Assembly: GCA_014218235.1 (NCBI GenBank)
Contig: CM024763.1
Coordinates: 83,004,244-83,068,243, forward strand
Length of the DNA: 64,000 nt
Reading direction: 5' to 3'
DNA from: Colocasia esculenta
Lineage: Eukaryota > Streptophyta > Magnoliopsida > Alismatales > Araceae
Shown: positions 36,521 through 48,230 of the stretch, one piece after another
Layout: every line of letters begins with the position of its first letter
Numbering within the stretch: position 1 is the first letter of the stretch
Position numbers and translations under genes: made by a program
Notes under the pieces: model-generated
The model's database searches: none
What the model was told of the DNA's origin: nothing
Seen by the model: only the letters and a program-made list of their open reading frames with translations

Positions 36521-37072
36521 TATTGGGCGGCATGCTACGAGGCAGGTGCGCGTGCCAGCGTCTCACCCTGGGGCGACCTGAGAATGAGGGTGTGGCGGAG
36601 GCTAGGTTGGCCAAGTCATGCCTAGGTTCGAGTGTGGACCTGCCTGCGGGTGTTGCTGAGTTGTCCAGCATGGGGACTGTACCTTGTGGTGGGTTATAAG
36701 GAAGGATGGTATCCTTACACAACAACTTGAGTTTTGGCGTAACGGCAATGCCTGAGATCCTATATACCTGGTATTAGAGCAGGTCGCAGGTTCGATTCCT
36801 AGGGGTGCCGCTGGGGGGGAGATTATTGGGCGGCATGCTGCGAGGCAGGTGTGCGTGCCAGCGTCTCACCCTGGGGCGACCTGAGAATGAGGGTGTGGCG
36901 GAGGACGGGTTGGCCAAGTCATGCCTAGGTCCGAGTGTGGACCTGCCTGCGGGTGTTGCTGAGTTGTCCAGCAGGGGGACTATACCCTGTGGTGGGTTAT
37001 AAGGAAGGATGGTATCCTTACACAACAACTCGAGTTTTGGCGTAACGACAATGCCTGAGATCCTATATATAT
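36521..37072 (+). mobile_element. TRIM-like mini-LTR unit
   Basis: Two direct repeats of about 246 bp (36521-36766 and 36824-37069) share over 90% identity. They flank a 57-bp centre that opens with TGGTATTAGAGC, a tRNA-Met primer-site look-alike, and closes with GGGGGGGA, a purine tract. This is the layout of a terminal-repeat retrotransposon in miniature, with no coding capacity. The repeats lack clear TG...CA ends, and I find no clean TSD. The unit sits exactly between AGGGA (36516-36520, the left TSD of D) and the first base of the 5' LTR of D. The centre also contains GGTTCGATTCC (36789-36799), a perfect-looking RNA polymerase III B box, so a SINE-like origin is possible. Confidence 0.6.
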
Positions 37073-37670
37073 TGATGATCAGTCTGTCCCGACGAAATGT
37101 TTAAATATACATGTATTTTGGTAATTAACAAAACCTTATCAAAGTTCTCTAAGTCTTAAGTACAGGAAATACTCCAAGGCCAAGGTCAATCAAGCCAATA
37201 TTGGTAAGCATTATTTTTCTGAAGCATTAATTATTTCTAGATCATATTTCTCTAAGTCCACATCGACTTCTGTTGAAAGTCACAACTATTTCAATAGAAC
37301 TATAATGATTTCTTTATAAGACTAAAAATGGTGTTTCAATCAAGTCGTTCCCGTAACGATTCCTTAAGTTATCGCATCGATTTCTTTAGAACTCGTAACA
37401 ACTTGCCCGCTGTAACGATTTCGTAAGTTATCATAACGATTTCTTTAGACTTCGCAACGACTTGCTCGCTGTAACGATTTCTTTAGAATTCGCAATGACT
37501 TGCTCGCCGTAACGATTTCTTAAGTCATCATAACGATTTCTTCAGAACTCACAACAACTTGATCGCCGTAATGATTTCGTAAGTTTTCATAACGATTTCT
37601 TTAGAAATCGCAATGACTTGCTCGTCGTAACGATTCTGTAAGTCATCATAACGACTTCTTTAGAATACAT

Positions 37671-37898
37671 AACGATTTGCTTCGCGCAACGATTTCTTTA
37701 GAATTCATAACGATTTGCTTCGCGCAACGATTTCTTTAGAACTCATAACGATTTGCTTCGCGCAACGATTTCTTTAGAACTCATAACGATTTGCTTCGCG
37801 CAACGATTTCTTTAGAACTCATAACGATTTGCTTCGCGCAATGATTTCTTTAGAATTCATAACGATTTGCTTTGCGCAACGATTTCTTTAGAGCTCAT
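37671..37898 (+). repeat. Six 38-bp tandem units in D 5' LTR
   Basis: The units start at 37671, 37709, 37747, 37785, 37823 and 37861, with core AACGATTTGCTTCGCGCAA then CGATTTCTTTAGAA. Spacing is exactly 38 bp. Degenerate relatives extend left to about 37340. Confidence 0.93.
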
Positions 37899-38467
37899 AA
37901 CGACTTGATAAGTGTTCATAACGATTTCCTTGTTGAACACATAAACTTGCTTTAACGATTTGCTCTCTATAATGACTTGTTAGTATTCATAACGATTTCA
38001 TAAGTCATATAGACAACGACTTTATGGTTTATATCGACTTGACATTTATCTTATCTCTTAAAGCGTTGAATAGTCAAAGTTTTCTCTTATCTATCTGACT
38101 GCTGTGCATTTAATAAACACAGAACGTATCTCTGCATGCATGCAGATGATATCCCTTTTCAATTGTGTATATTCTGGCAACATCTTTTAGAACAAGCTAT
38201 TTGACATTACTATTAGCATGAATACTCACATCAACGTGTACTGACAACAAGAGACAGCCTAGCTGTCTACTGTTCAAACATTTAATGTGTGCAGGGTCCT
38301 AAAGACATTCTGTCATACAACGTTGAACCATATAGACGCCAGAGGACCCTATCTCTTTACGTGCTCAAATGGATAAAAGATTGTTGAAGCTTCCAAATGT
38401 CAAGCAGTCTAACGTCTATCAACTTAAGAGACAACGGTTACTTCAACGGCCGTATTTCAAAAGAAGA

Positions 38468-38475
38468 TATAAATA
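38468..38475 (+). promoter_or_regulatory. TATA box of D 5' LTR
   Basis: TATAAATA lies about 740 bp before the LTR end and is kept at the same place in the 3' LTR (49836-49843). A plausible transcript start is about 30 bp downstream. The C 3' LTR has AGATAAATA at the equivalent place near 53143. Confidence 0.65.
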
Positions 38476-38754
38476 CAAGACAGAAGAGAAGAATGCAAGT
38501 AACTGAGTAGTGAACAAGATCTCGCATACAAGCATTCAAATCCTTCTGAAAGAAGTCTAGAGCCAAGAATCTCATTCCTCATCACCTTTAGCTCTTTGCT
38601 CTCTGTGCTGTAATAGAATTTCTAAGAGAGTCAGTGTAGTTCTGAGAGTGTGCCTTGTTTAGATCTTTTGCTCTCAGTGTTTGTTGCTTCAGATCTTGGC
38701 TTGTAAAAGCTTGATCTAGGGGCTTGAATTCATTCTATTCTCTTTGTGGTGTTT

Positions 38755-38945
38755 CCCTTCATGTGTGAAGGAAGACCTGGTGGGATCCAGGGTGCTGTTC
38801 CTTTCGTGTGTGAAGGAATACCTGGTGGGATCCAGGGTGTTGTTCCCTTCGGTTGTGAAGGAAGACCTGGTGAGGTATCCAGGGTGTGGTTATTCCCTTC
38901 TGGTGTGAAGGAAAACCAGCTGAGCTGGGTGTTTCAATGTCCATA
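38755..38945 (+). repeat. Four 45-50 bp repeats near D 5' LTR end
   Basis: Copies start near 38755, 38800, 38845 and 38895 with core TGTGAAGGAAGACCTGGTG. They recur in the 3' LTR (50126-50300), and two shorter ones lie in the LTR of C (about 53445-53530). They lie downstream of the TATA box, so they would be in the transcript leader. Confidence 0.85.
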
Positions 38946-39206
38946 GGGGGACTGTACCCTAGTTAGTGAAAACCTGAGTTGTTGCTCAGGGACTGGACGT
39001 AGGACTCCTAAGGAGAGGAGGTCCGAACCAGGATAATTCCTTGCGTTGTGTGATTGATTCTTTGTGAGTTTGTTATTCATACTAAACGTTACTAACCAAC
39101 ATCGAAGATTGTTTTTTGTGTATACTTTTACGTACAGGTATCACCTAAACATATTTTTTAAAAGACCCATTCACCCGCCCTCTGGGCTTGTCAACTGGGC
39201 AACAAG

Positions 39207-39218
39207 TGGTATCAGAGC
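39207..39218 (+). other. Primer-binding site of element D
   Basis: TGGTATCAGAGC, 2 nt after the LTR end, is complementary to initiator tRNA-Met. Confidence 0.95.
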
Positions 39219-39269
39219 GAGTCTCTTCGACAAAGAAGAAAGATCCAATGATCTGAAGAGTAAAGATCC

Positions 39270-41045
39270 ATGGCAGCCCAAGGTATCATTGAAAGTCAGT
39301 CTGTCAACCGACCCCCTCTCTTCGATGGTGAAGATTATGCTTACTGGAAGACCAGAATGGAGTACTTTCTCCAAGGTCACGACTATCAGATATGGTCAAT
39401 AGTAGAAGAAGGCGATCTCCTGGTCACAAATGAGAAAGCTCAGTGGACAGATGATGACAGGAAAAGGATCTCCTTGAACTGTAAGGCTAAGAGTATTCTA
39501 TGCTGTGCACTAAGCAAAAAGGAATTCAATAGAGTTTCAGCCTGCAAATCCGCAATGGAGATGTGGGAAAAGCTTAGAATTACCTATGAAGGCACAGACA
39601 AGGTGAAGGAGACAAGAATTGATATTCTTGTTACACAATATGAAAGATTTCAGATGCAATCAGGTAAATCCATAACCCACATGTTCAGTAGATTTACAGA
39701 TATCACAAATGGGTTAGCTGGACTAGGAAAAACCTATGAGATTGGAGACATGGTGAGGAAAATTCTTAGATCCTTACCATCTTCATAGACTCCCAAAGTT
39801 ACAGCCATTGAAGAAGCTAATGATCTAAAGAGAATGTCCTTGGAAAAGCTCATTGGGTCCCTTATGGCCCATGAGATAAACATGGAGAGATTAGGAGAAT
39901 CCTCCAGCAGAAAGAAGCAGTCAAATGCGCTGAAGACTGATGAAGAGTTGTCAGAAGAATCACTGGACAATAGTGAGAACAGCAAGGACAGTGATGATGA
40001 AGAAACTATGTTGTCCATGAGACTACAACGAATTCTAGCCAAAAAGAAGAAGTTTCAATCTGGCAGAAGATTCTTCAAGAAAAATAAAGAGTTTAAGAAG
40101 CCAGAAGGAAAAGATCTGAAGAAAGGAGAACCTACATGTTATGAGTGCAAAAAGCCAGGACATATCAAAGCTGAATGTCCAAAGCTCAAGAAGCCTGAAT
40201 TCAGGAAGAGAGAGAGCTCCAAGAAGTTCACGAAATATAAGAAGAAAGCTATAGCAGCTGCATGGAGCAACAGTAGCGACTCAGACAGTGAGTCAAGCTC
40301 AACCAGTGCTGAGGAAGAAGCCAACCTGGCTTTCATGGCAAATACCGAAGAAAAGGTAACCTCTGACTCATCCTTTGATTCCTGCAATGATTCTAATTCT
40401 GATAATTTAGAGGATGCATTCAATGAACTATATGATAAATATAGAGATATATCTAAATCATTGAAAGTTAGTAAGAAAAACATTACTTGTTTAGAAAATA
40501 CAAACTCAGACCTAAAATCTGAAAATGAGCAACTAGAAAATAGTTAACTGAACTTAAAAGAAGAAATGAGTTATTATGTGAAGATCTAAAGGATAAGAAT
40601 GAACAAATAATTAAGTTGGAAAAATAGGTAGGCACAGATGAACTAAAAACAGAAATAAAATCATTAACAGATGAAAATATACAGTTATCTAGCACATTAG
40701 AAAAATTCACTAATGGTAAAAATCCCCTAATATTAAAAGGTGTCAGAAGATCAGGTAAAAAGAAGAATGGATTATGATATACACCCTCAGACAATGAAGA
40801 AACCATAGTTTATCCTAAAATATATCCAACGCCTAAATTTGTACCTGAATAAGACATTGCATACAAGGCAGATTTCAAATACATAGAAAAAATAACAAAA
40901 TTGTCCTGTGGTAGTCACTGCAACAAGTTAGGATATATCATAACAACATGCCCAACAAAACATAAGAAATGGATAATCAAAGGTAAAATCAATGATACTA
41001 ACCAAATAGGACCCAAAAGAATTTGGGTACCTAAAACTTGATGAT
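39270..41045 (+). pseudogene. gag: Element D gag (Sirevirus)
   Basis: The ATG at 39270 opens a copia gag: DGEDYAYWKTRMEYFLQG, then AMEMWEKLRITYEGTDKVK and YERFQMQSGKSITHMF, which are UBN2/retrotran_gag-like. An in-frame TAG at 39786-39788, where relatives probably have Trp, splits it, and the same frame resumes to 40545. The zinc knuckle CYECKKPGHIKAEC lies near 40137-40178, followed by the acidic Ser-rich segment and a coiled coil. Further stops occur near 40545, 40627 and 40776. The end IWVPKT is followed by TGA codons before protease in another frame. The 65-bp leader from the primer site is short. Confidence 0.9.
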
Positions 41046-41049
41046 TTTA

Positions 41050-42966
41050 TTTTAGGGTAACACTCGAGCATCCAAATGGTATTTGGACAGTGAGTGCTCA
41101 AGGCACATGTCAGGAAATCAGAAGCTATTCACCATCTCCAAGCTGAAGAAGGAACAGTTACCTATGGAGACAATGGGAAAGGCACAGTAATTGGCAGTGG
41201 CTCTGTGAGCAACAAAGGAAAAACAGTCATTGAAGATGTATTGCTTGTCAAAGGGCTGAAGCACAATCATCAGCCAGCTCTGTGACAGAGGTCATCAGAT
41301 TTAGTTTCAAGAGTCAAAGTGCAGCATACTAAAGGATGGAGCAATAATCTTCGAAGCCAATAGGGAGAAAAACCTGTATGCGCTTCATCTTGAAGAACTC
41401 AAGGATCAGGATGTTTGTCTGGCAGCAAATAAAAGCCAGTCAACTGAACTGTGGCACAGAAGACTAGGTCATTGTAGCATAGATGCGATGAGAAAATTGC
41501 TAAAGAAAAATCTTGTGGAAGGCCTGCAAAAGGTCAGTGCAAAAATGGAAGGTGTCTATAGATCTTGTGCTAAGGGAAAGCACACCAAGAGCTCCTTCAA
41601 GTCAAAAACGGTGGTAACCACCTCAAAACCCTTAGAGCTCCTTCATATGGATCTATTTGGGCCAATGAGAACTACCAGTCTTGGAGGAAAGAACTTTGGA
41701 TTTGTCATAGTCGATGATTACTCAAGATTCACATGGGTATCATTCCTAGAGCATAAAGATGACACTTTTGAAAACTTTGTTAGTTTCAGCAAGAAAGTCC
41801 AGAAGGATCAGAAGTTCAGCATTGTTTCTATCCGATCAGATCATGGTGGTGAATTTCAGAATGAAAAATTTGCTAAATTTTGTGATGATCAGGGGATTGA
41901 GCATAATTTCTCAGTACCAAGGACACCACAGCAAAATGGAATTGCTGAGAGAAAGAATAGAACTCTATTGGATATGGCAAGAACAATGCTATCAGAATAT
42001 GATCTGCCAAGGTATTTTTGGGCTGAAGCAGTCAACACAGCAAGCTACATTATCAACAGAGTAATAATCAGGCCAATCCTAAAGAAGACTGGATATGAAC
42101 TGTTCAAAGGAAAGAAACCAAAGATCAGCCACTTTAAGACATTTGGGTGTCCTTACTTCATCCACAACAATGGAAAAAGGGACATTGGTAAGTTGGATGT
42201 CAAATCAGATGAAGGCATCTTCATGGGGTACACCTCTAAACCCAAAGGCTATAGAGTATTTAATAAACGCACGTTATTAATTGAACAGTCTGTACATATT
42301 ATTTTTGATGAAACTAACCCTTCCTTGAGAAAGGAAGAAGATAGTGATAATGATAATGCAGATGAACTGTCCAAGAAGCTAAAGAATACATCAATTGAGA
42401 ATAAGGATGATCCACCTCTGGAAGACATGCAGCAAAAGGAAATTACACATGAAAACCTTCCAAAGGAGTGGAGATACAAGAAAGATCATCCACATGAGAA
42501 TATCATTGGTGATCCATCTTTTGGGGTAAGAACAAGAGGTAACATGATACCTTGTGATTATTTAGCATTTGTTTCTCAAATAGAGCCAAGGACAGTCAAT
42601 GAAGCTCTTGGTGATGAATCTTGGATCTTGGCCATGCAAGATGAACTAAATCAGTTCAAGAGAAACCAAGTATGGTCACTTGTTCCTAGACCATCAGACC
42701 ATCCAGTTATTGGCACCAAATGGGTGTTCAGAAACAAATTGGATGAGACTAGTGTAATCTTGAGAAACAAGGCCAGATTGGTGGCTCAAGGCTATTCCCA
42801 AGAAGAAGGCATAGATTTCGATGAAACCTATGCACCTGTAGCTAGACTTGAGGCTATTAGAATATTACTTGCATATGCATCAACATTAGACTTAAAACTA
42901 TTTCAAATGGATGTCAAATCTGCATTCTTAAATGGTTTTATAAAAGAGGAAGTTTATGTGGAATAA
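41050..42966 (+). pseudogene. pol: Element D protease, integrase and RT N-terminus
   Basis: The protease active site reads DSE (41086-41094) instead of DSG, and a small deletion near 41270 breaks the domain. Integrase is open from before 41488: zinc region LWHRRLGHCS, but the CxxC is changed (YRSC where C has CEPC). The core has D, D and E in 62 and 35 spacing, then DEGIFMGYTSKPKGYRVFN. The frame runs on into RT (GTKWVFRNKLDET, FQMDVKSAFLNG) and stops at TAA 42964-42966, where a Gln codon is expected; a 1-bp deletion follows at once. It is the longest single copia ORF of the window (492 residues). Confidence 0.92.
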
Positions 42967-44104
42967 CCCCGGGTTTTGATGACACAAAATTTCCTAATCA
43001 TATTTTTAAACTTCATAAGGCATTATATGGTTTAAAGCAAGCACCTAGGGCCTGGTATGAAAGGCTTAGTCTTTTCTTCTAAACCATGGTTTCAGTAGAG
43101 GTCAAGTAGATAGCACTTTATTTGTAAAATCAAAAGTTAAAAGCATACTACTTGTACAGATTTATGTAGATGATATTATCTTTGGATTTACTGATGAATC
43201 CCTTTGCAAGTACTTTGAAAAGTTGATGCAGGGAGAATTTGAGATGAGCATGATGGGAGAGCTCAATTATTTCCTTGGATTGCAAATCAAGCAAGGAAAA
43301 GATGGCACCCACATCTGCCAAGCAAAGTACACCAAAGAACTCTTGAAGAAATTTGGATTCGATAACACCAAGCCACTGTCAACACCCATGAGTACATCAA
43401 CAATGATGGACAGTGACAAAGATGGTAAGAAAGTAGATCAAAAGACCTACAGAGGTATGATAGGTTCACTACTTTATTTAACAGCTAGTAGACCCGATAT
43501 TCTATTTAGTGTATGTATGTGTGCTAGGTATCAAGCAGATCCTAGAGAATCACATTTAATCTCTATAAAAAGAATATTTAGATATTTAGCTAGAACTCAT
43601 GATTTAGGTCTGTGGTATCCAAAATCTCGTGAAATCAATTTAGTAGGATACTCTGATGCTGACTATGCTGGATGCAAAGTAGATAGAAAAAGCACCAGTG
43701 GTTGTTGTCAATTTCTTGCAGGGTGTTTGATATCCTGGTCTTCAAAGAAACAAAATTCAGTGGCACTATCTACAGCTGAAGCTGAGTACGTGGCTGCTGG
43801 AAGTTGTTGTACACAACTCCTATGGATAAAGCAACAACTTGAAGATTTTGGATTAAATATCAAATCGATTCCACTATTGTGTGACAACATCAGCGCTATC
43901 AATCTCACCAAAAATCCAGTCCAACATTCAAGGACCAAGCATATTGAGGTTAGATATCATTTCATTCGTGATCATGTTGTAAATGGTAATATTGAAATAT
44001 CCTTTATTGATACAAATAGTCAGTTAGCAGATATTTTCACAAAAGCCTTACCCGAAAAGAGATTCACATCTCTTAGAAGGGAATTGGGCATGTGTAATTT
44101 GTGA
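42967..44104 (+). pseudogene. pol: Element D RT C-terminus and RNase H
   Basis: RT continues in shifted frame (LYGLKQAPRAWYERL), with another 1-bp loss near 43080. The catalytic YVDD is intact at 43163-43174. From 43223 the frame is open through ELNYFLGLQIKQ, TYRGMIGSLLYLTASRPD, the RNase H motifs YSDADYAGCKVDRKSTSG, STAEAEYVAAGSC and the end TKALPEKRFTSLRRELG. A spacer of about 395 bp leads to the third ORF. Confidence 0.92.
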
Positions 44105-44500
44105 AAAGATTTCCGCTTGAAACTGGTACAAAAATTTTCAGATTTAAGTAAATTTTCCCTCCATAAATTTAAGCAAAAGAAACTCACATTATCCTTCCTG
44201 GCCGCTCTTTTATTAAAGTCTATTTGAATAGTCAAACTCTTTTGTCGCTTTCTACCGCCGTTTGGCGCCTCACTTTCCGCAAAGCATTTATTCAATTACA
44301 AAATTGATGTGGGGACGTTTCATCTCCCATCTTCTACTTTTTTCCCTCTTTCGTCTGGTTGCCTAAGCCGATGCCCTAACGATTCGGACATCGATTCTCT
44401 GCAAGTTTGAAGCTCCTCTCTTCTTCCCGTGACAAATTTCTTGAGGGCTTTCACTCCTTCTTCCTTCTCAACCCTCCAGAAACTCTGTTCACCTGATTTC
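44105..44500 (+). promoter_or_regulatory. Element D pol-ORF3 spacer with acceptor-like site
   Basis: This is non-coding DNA, ending in a pyrimidine-rich run and CTCCAG (AG at 44478-44479), 21 nt before the ORF3 ATG. The spacing is identical in element C. It is a candidate 3' splice site. Confidence 0.5.
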
Positions 44501-47500
44501 ATGGCCGCATCCGTCATCTCCGGTAGTCTTGGGGGCTACGATGCTGAGTTCCTTACTCTTGAGCAACAGGAGAGGTTCACGTTTGTGAAGACCAAAGTTT
44601 GTGGGAATAAAGCAGTAGATGTTGCTGATCTCGAGAAGAACGGGATGCACAGTGTTGTAGCAGCAATAAGCAAGATGAAGTGGTCAGTTATTTCAACCTT
44701 CTCTGAGGTTAGCTATCCAGACCTCATGAAGGCGTTCTACGTTTGCTTGAAATCAGAGACAGATGGGTCTGTGACGTCTTCAATCAAAGGTATTCCTATA
44801 AAGATTAATCATGATCTTCTGAAGATGTTGTTTGATGTGAGTACAATCGGTCACAGTGGAGTTCACACCGTGGACGCCCAAGTTAAAGGTCTTGACATTG
44901 TAGAACCAGGGTTCAGACTGAGAGATGGGAAAATAGATATCAATCAGTTGAATGCTTTCAACCGCCTCCTTCATTTCATAGTTTGTCAAATTCTGGTTCC
45001 TAGAAGTGCAACATTCTCCGCTTGTACCAAGGCAGATTCGGATATGATGTTCTGGGCCATACAGAACAAGGAGATCAACATGGCTGAAGTAATGATAGAA
45101 AGGATGAGGTTTGCCCGTGATCAGATTTGGGATACAAAGAGCAAGCTTAATGTCTCTTTGCCCTATGCCCATTTGCTTAAACTGAGAACCCACTCTTCCT
45201 CGGATTTCTGGACCTAATTGCTTGGCCCATCTTCTCACTGTTGATGGAATTTGGTCTAAGACCTCTGTGGCAGAGGGAGAGGCCATTATAGGAGATATTC
45301 CAGATATTCAGGAAGAAGTGCTAGAAGCATCAGCAGAACCACCAGCAGTAGCAATAGCAGCAGAAATTGAGGCAGCAGTTGTTGAATCAATAGTTCAAGA
45401 GGCAGCAGGATCATTTGAATTGGCAGCTCAAGTAGCAGGGACAGCAGAGCTAGCAGGGTCCCCTGAAGTGTCAGTCGAATCTCAACCTCCAGAAGCACCA
45501 GTAGGAGGAGCAGTGGTAGGCGCAGCAGATCCTTTGCCCAACTCCATTGTTGCCTCTATCCTTAGAGAGGTGTTGGATTCTATTCATTCCACCCCAGTCA
45601 CTCCTAAGATTGGTGGAAATTCAGAGGAAGAAGTTGTGGCATCAGGCCACATTGAGGAATCAGTTGCTCCTGAAGAAGCTATTATGGAAGATGCTCCCAC
45701 TCAGGGGGAGCAAGAGTCAATGGAAGAAGTTGCTCCTGCTAAGGGGGAGCAATTAAAGGGTGGACCAGCAGAAGCAGCACAATATGATGAGCCTATGGGC
45801 AGTGTGCCTGCTAATGAAGTTTTTGCCAGTTCACATGATGATGGCACTCAGGGGGAGGAACATGACAATCCCCCAGGTAATGATGCTAGAGATGGGGAGA
45901 CAGCCAGCTCCTCAGAATCAGATGATGATCAGCAGCCTCCAGCTTCAGAGGCAAGGAAGAAAGGAAAAGAAGTGGTTTTCGATGTTCCACTCTTAGCAGA
46001 TACTCCTTTTGAGAGGCAGGTGAAACAGAAAATAGTCATAAATTTGAAGCCTATTATTGAGAGATTGGATGTTCAAGGTACAATCTTATGCTCTCTCCAA
46101 TCAGATGTAAATTCTATTTTCATGAGCCAAGCTTCATCTTCCAAGGAGATTTCAAGTATCAGAAATGCCATGAAATGGTTCAACAACGAGATGGGCAGCA
46201 TGAAGACAATGCTCTCTGAGATTCTGAAGGTGGTTAGAGCTCAAGTTACTTCTCCTCATCCACCTCCTGCAACTCAAGTTCCAGAATCAGGGCCATCAGG
46301 GTCATCTGTTCCAGTGTTCAGACCATCATCAGCAGCAGCAGCAGAGGTAGAGGTCAATGAGCAAGGGTCTTCTGGGCCGGCTGAGCAGGATAAAGGGCCT
46401 CCAAGGCCTGCTGAGAAGATGTCAGGGCCATCAGGGCCATTGGAGTTTGAGCCTGTGCAGAATTTGGCTGAAGAAGCAGTTTTGGTTCCCGAGCCTCCAG
46501 CTCCCACTTCTTCCCAAACACCAGTTCCTCAATCTCCACCTTCATCCTCCACTGCACCTCCTGCCCCACAGACTTTCAAGAAACCTCAACCTAGACCCAT
46601 CTCCTCACCAACACCCTTTCCCTCTCAATCCACCTCCTCTCCTGCCTCATCTCATGTTTCTTCCACCATTGTTTCACCTTTACCATCCTCTCCACCTGAG
46701 CTTCCACCAGCATCCTCTTCTGCAGGGCCCTCTTCTTCTGGCCCTTCTACATCAAACACTTTTACTCTTCCTACTGAAACTCTTGACTCTATTTTCAATC
46801 CACCTACACCTCCCTCCTTCATTACCATTATTCCTGAGGGTGCCCAACTCGCACATGTGCAAATCCAGGATATCAAGGATGAATTTGAAGTAGCAATACT
46901 TCGTTCAGTCCTGGCTGTTGGAACCCACACTCACAAGACAGGCTCTTCTAGTCCTGTCTCTAAAAAGAGGACACTCACCTCCACTCATCATGTCTCTTCT
47001 GAACCTTGCTATCCTCCCCTTTGGTTTTCCCTCTCTGTCTCCAACAAGCAGAAACTTATCTATGAAGAATATCTTCAAAAGGTAGTTTTTGCCCATATTT
47101 TTGCCTTCCTTTCCAAAATCTTTCTGAACATCTCACCACCATCTTTCCTTATACCCATCTCTCTAAGGCTCATCAGTCCAAAGTCTTCTCCATGACTGAA
47201 GCCAAAACTGAAGAGCAGTGGGCTCGGAGCCATAAAGATCTGTACAGTCAATTCCGTCGAGCTCAAGCTGCCAGATTTCCCCCTAGGGAAGCTCCTCTTC
47301 CCCTTTCTGAATGGTTCCAGATCCACCATAAAAATCTGTTTGGCCCCTTCATTCAGAAAGAAATCAAATTTATCCGGCAGTATCAGATGTATAGTAACTA
47401 CTGCTATGTACATCGCCTCCCAGAATCTAGTTGGGTCAATTTCGTGCAGCCATCAGGGCCCTCAGTTCAAGCACAGCTCATACTGAGCCCCTTCAGGTCG

Positions 47501-48230
47501 ATTTTGTCACCCTAGTTATTCCTGATGTAGTGTTCCTTCCACCTCTCCATGCTCTAATTATGGATTCTTCCGTGGGAACACTTATCTTTGAGCGAGCTGC
47601 AAGGGTAATGGCCAGATTATTTGTGCAAGATGGCCGTGACTTATCCTTCCCCAAATTCTTCTTTCGGAAGTATCTTCAGGGGCATATCAAGGCAGATGTT
47701 TTGGCCCCTATTCTCTCTGAATGCGAGCGGTTGTCTCCTGAAGAGTGGCAGAAGCTTTATCCGTTGTTTGCTCAGCAGCTCAGCGATCTAAATGCTCTCA
47801 GACTAGTTCAAATCAACCTCTCTTGTCTCCTGGTGAATTTTTGGATGCCAACTCTCTTCACCTCATCAGGGACTCCTATTTGACCTGGGTCGAAAGATAC
47901 AAGGTTTTCTTTGCTTTAAAGCAAGAACTTAGGTCGCTTAAGATTGACTATCCCCTTAAGATTGAAGCTTTCCTTCGGTTTGCCAGCTTTGGGTCCTTCT
48001 TAACTTACAAGTTAGCCCTTGGCCGTGTTAAGTATGGGGACTTCATTTCAGATCAAAGACAGCTTCATATCAAAAGAATGGCTCCCACTATGGGACCCTC
48101 CTATCAAATTGACTTTGGGGCCTTTCAAGCCTTCTTTGAAGAGCAGGAACGCCAGGCAATCCCTGTACTCAAGTGTTTTGGCTCCCTGTTATCCCCTGCT
48201 TATTACTTATCTATAAATCCTCAAAACTAA
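44501..48230 (+). pseudogene. Element D third ORF
   Basis: This is the counterpart of the extra ORF of C, here about 1,240 codons long with breaks. The N-terminal domain (44501-45180) matches C throughout: LEQQERF, VCGNKAVDVADLEKNGMH, INQLNAFNRLLHFIVCQ, SDMMFWAIQNKE. A 56-bp inversion with local loss (45181-45236) interrupts it. It resumes (GIWSKTSVAEGEAIIG) into an Ala/Glu/Pro/Ser-rich linker to about 46900. A C-terminal domain in shifting frames follows (47192-48230: SEWFQIHHKNLFGPFIQKEI, PDVVFLPPLHALIMDSSVG, FERAARVMARLFVQDGR, ADVLAPILSECER). The same C-terminal domain is found in C at 50577-51450. There are no clear membrane segments. The function is unknown. Confidence 0.82.

Larger units (their letters stand above)
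37073..39204 (+). mobile_element. Element D 5' LTR (Sirevirus copia), 2132 bp
   Basis: It begins TGATGATCAGTC and ends CTGGGCAACA. The 3' LTR (48441-50576) is 2136 bp and about 2-3% different by eye. The LTR carries a long array of ACGATTT-type words (about 37290-38000) including six exact 38-bp units, a TATA box at 38468, and four repeats of 45-50 bp near 38755-38930. No gene is supported; the ORF at 38746-38946 only reads through the 45-bp repeats. Confidence 0.94.

Noticed and set aside
36418..36699. ORF spanning the TRIM repeat, also at 36805-37002
   Set aside because: It begins in the third ORF of C and runs into the TRIM repeat. The shared part follows DNA repeat identity, not protein conservation.
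36767..36800. tRNA gene
   Set aside because: Only a B-box-like word and a primer-site word are present; there is no acceptor stem or anticodon arm.
37671..37898. CRISPR-like direct repeats
   Set aside because: The units abut without unique spacers, occur in both LTRs of a plant retrotransposon, and no cas-like gene is present.
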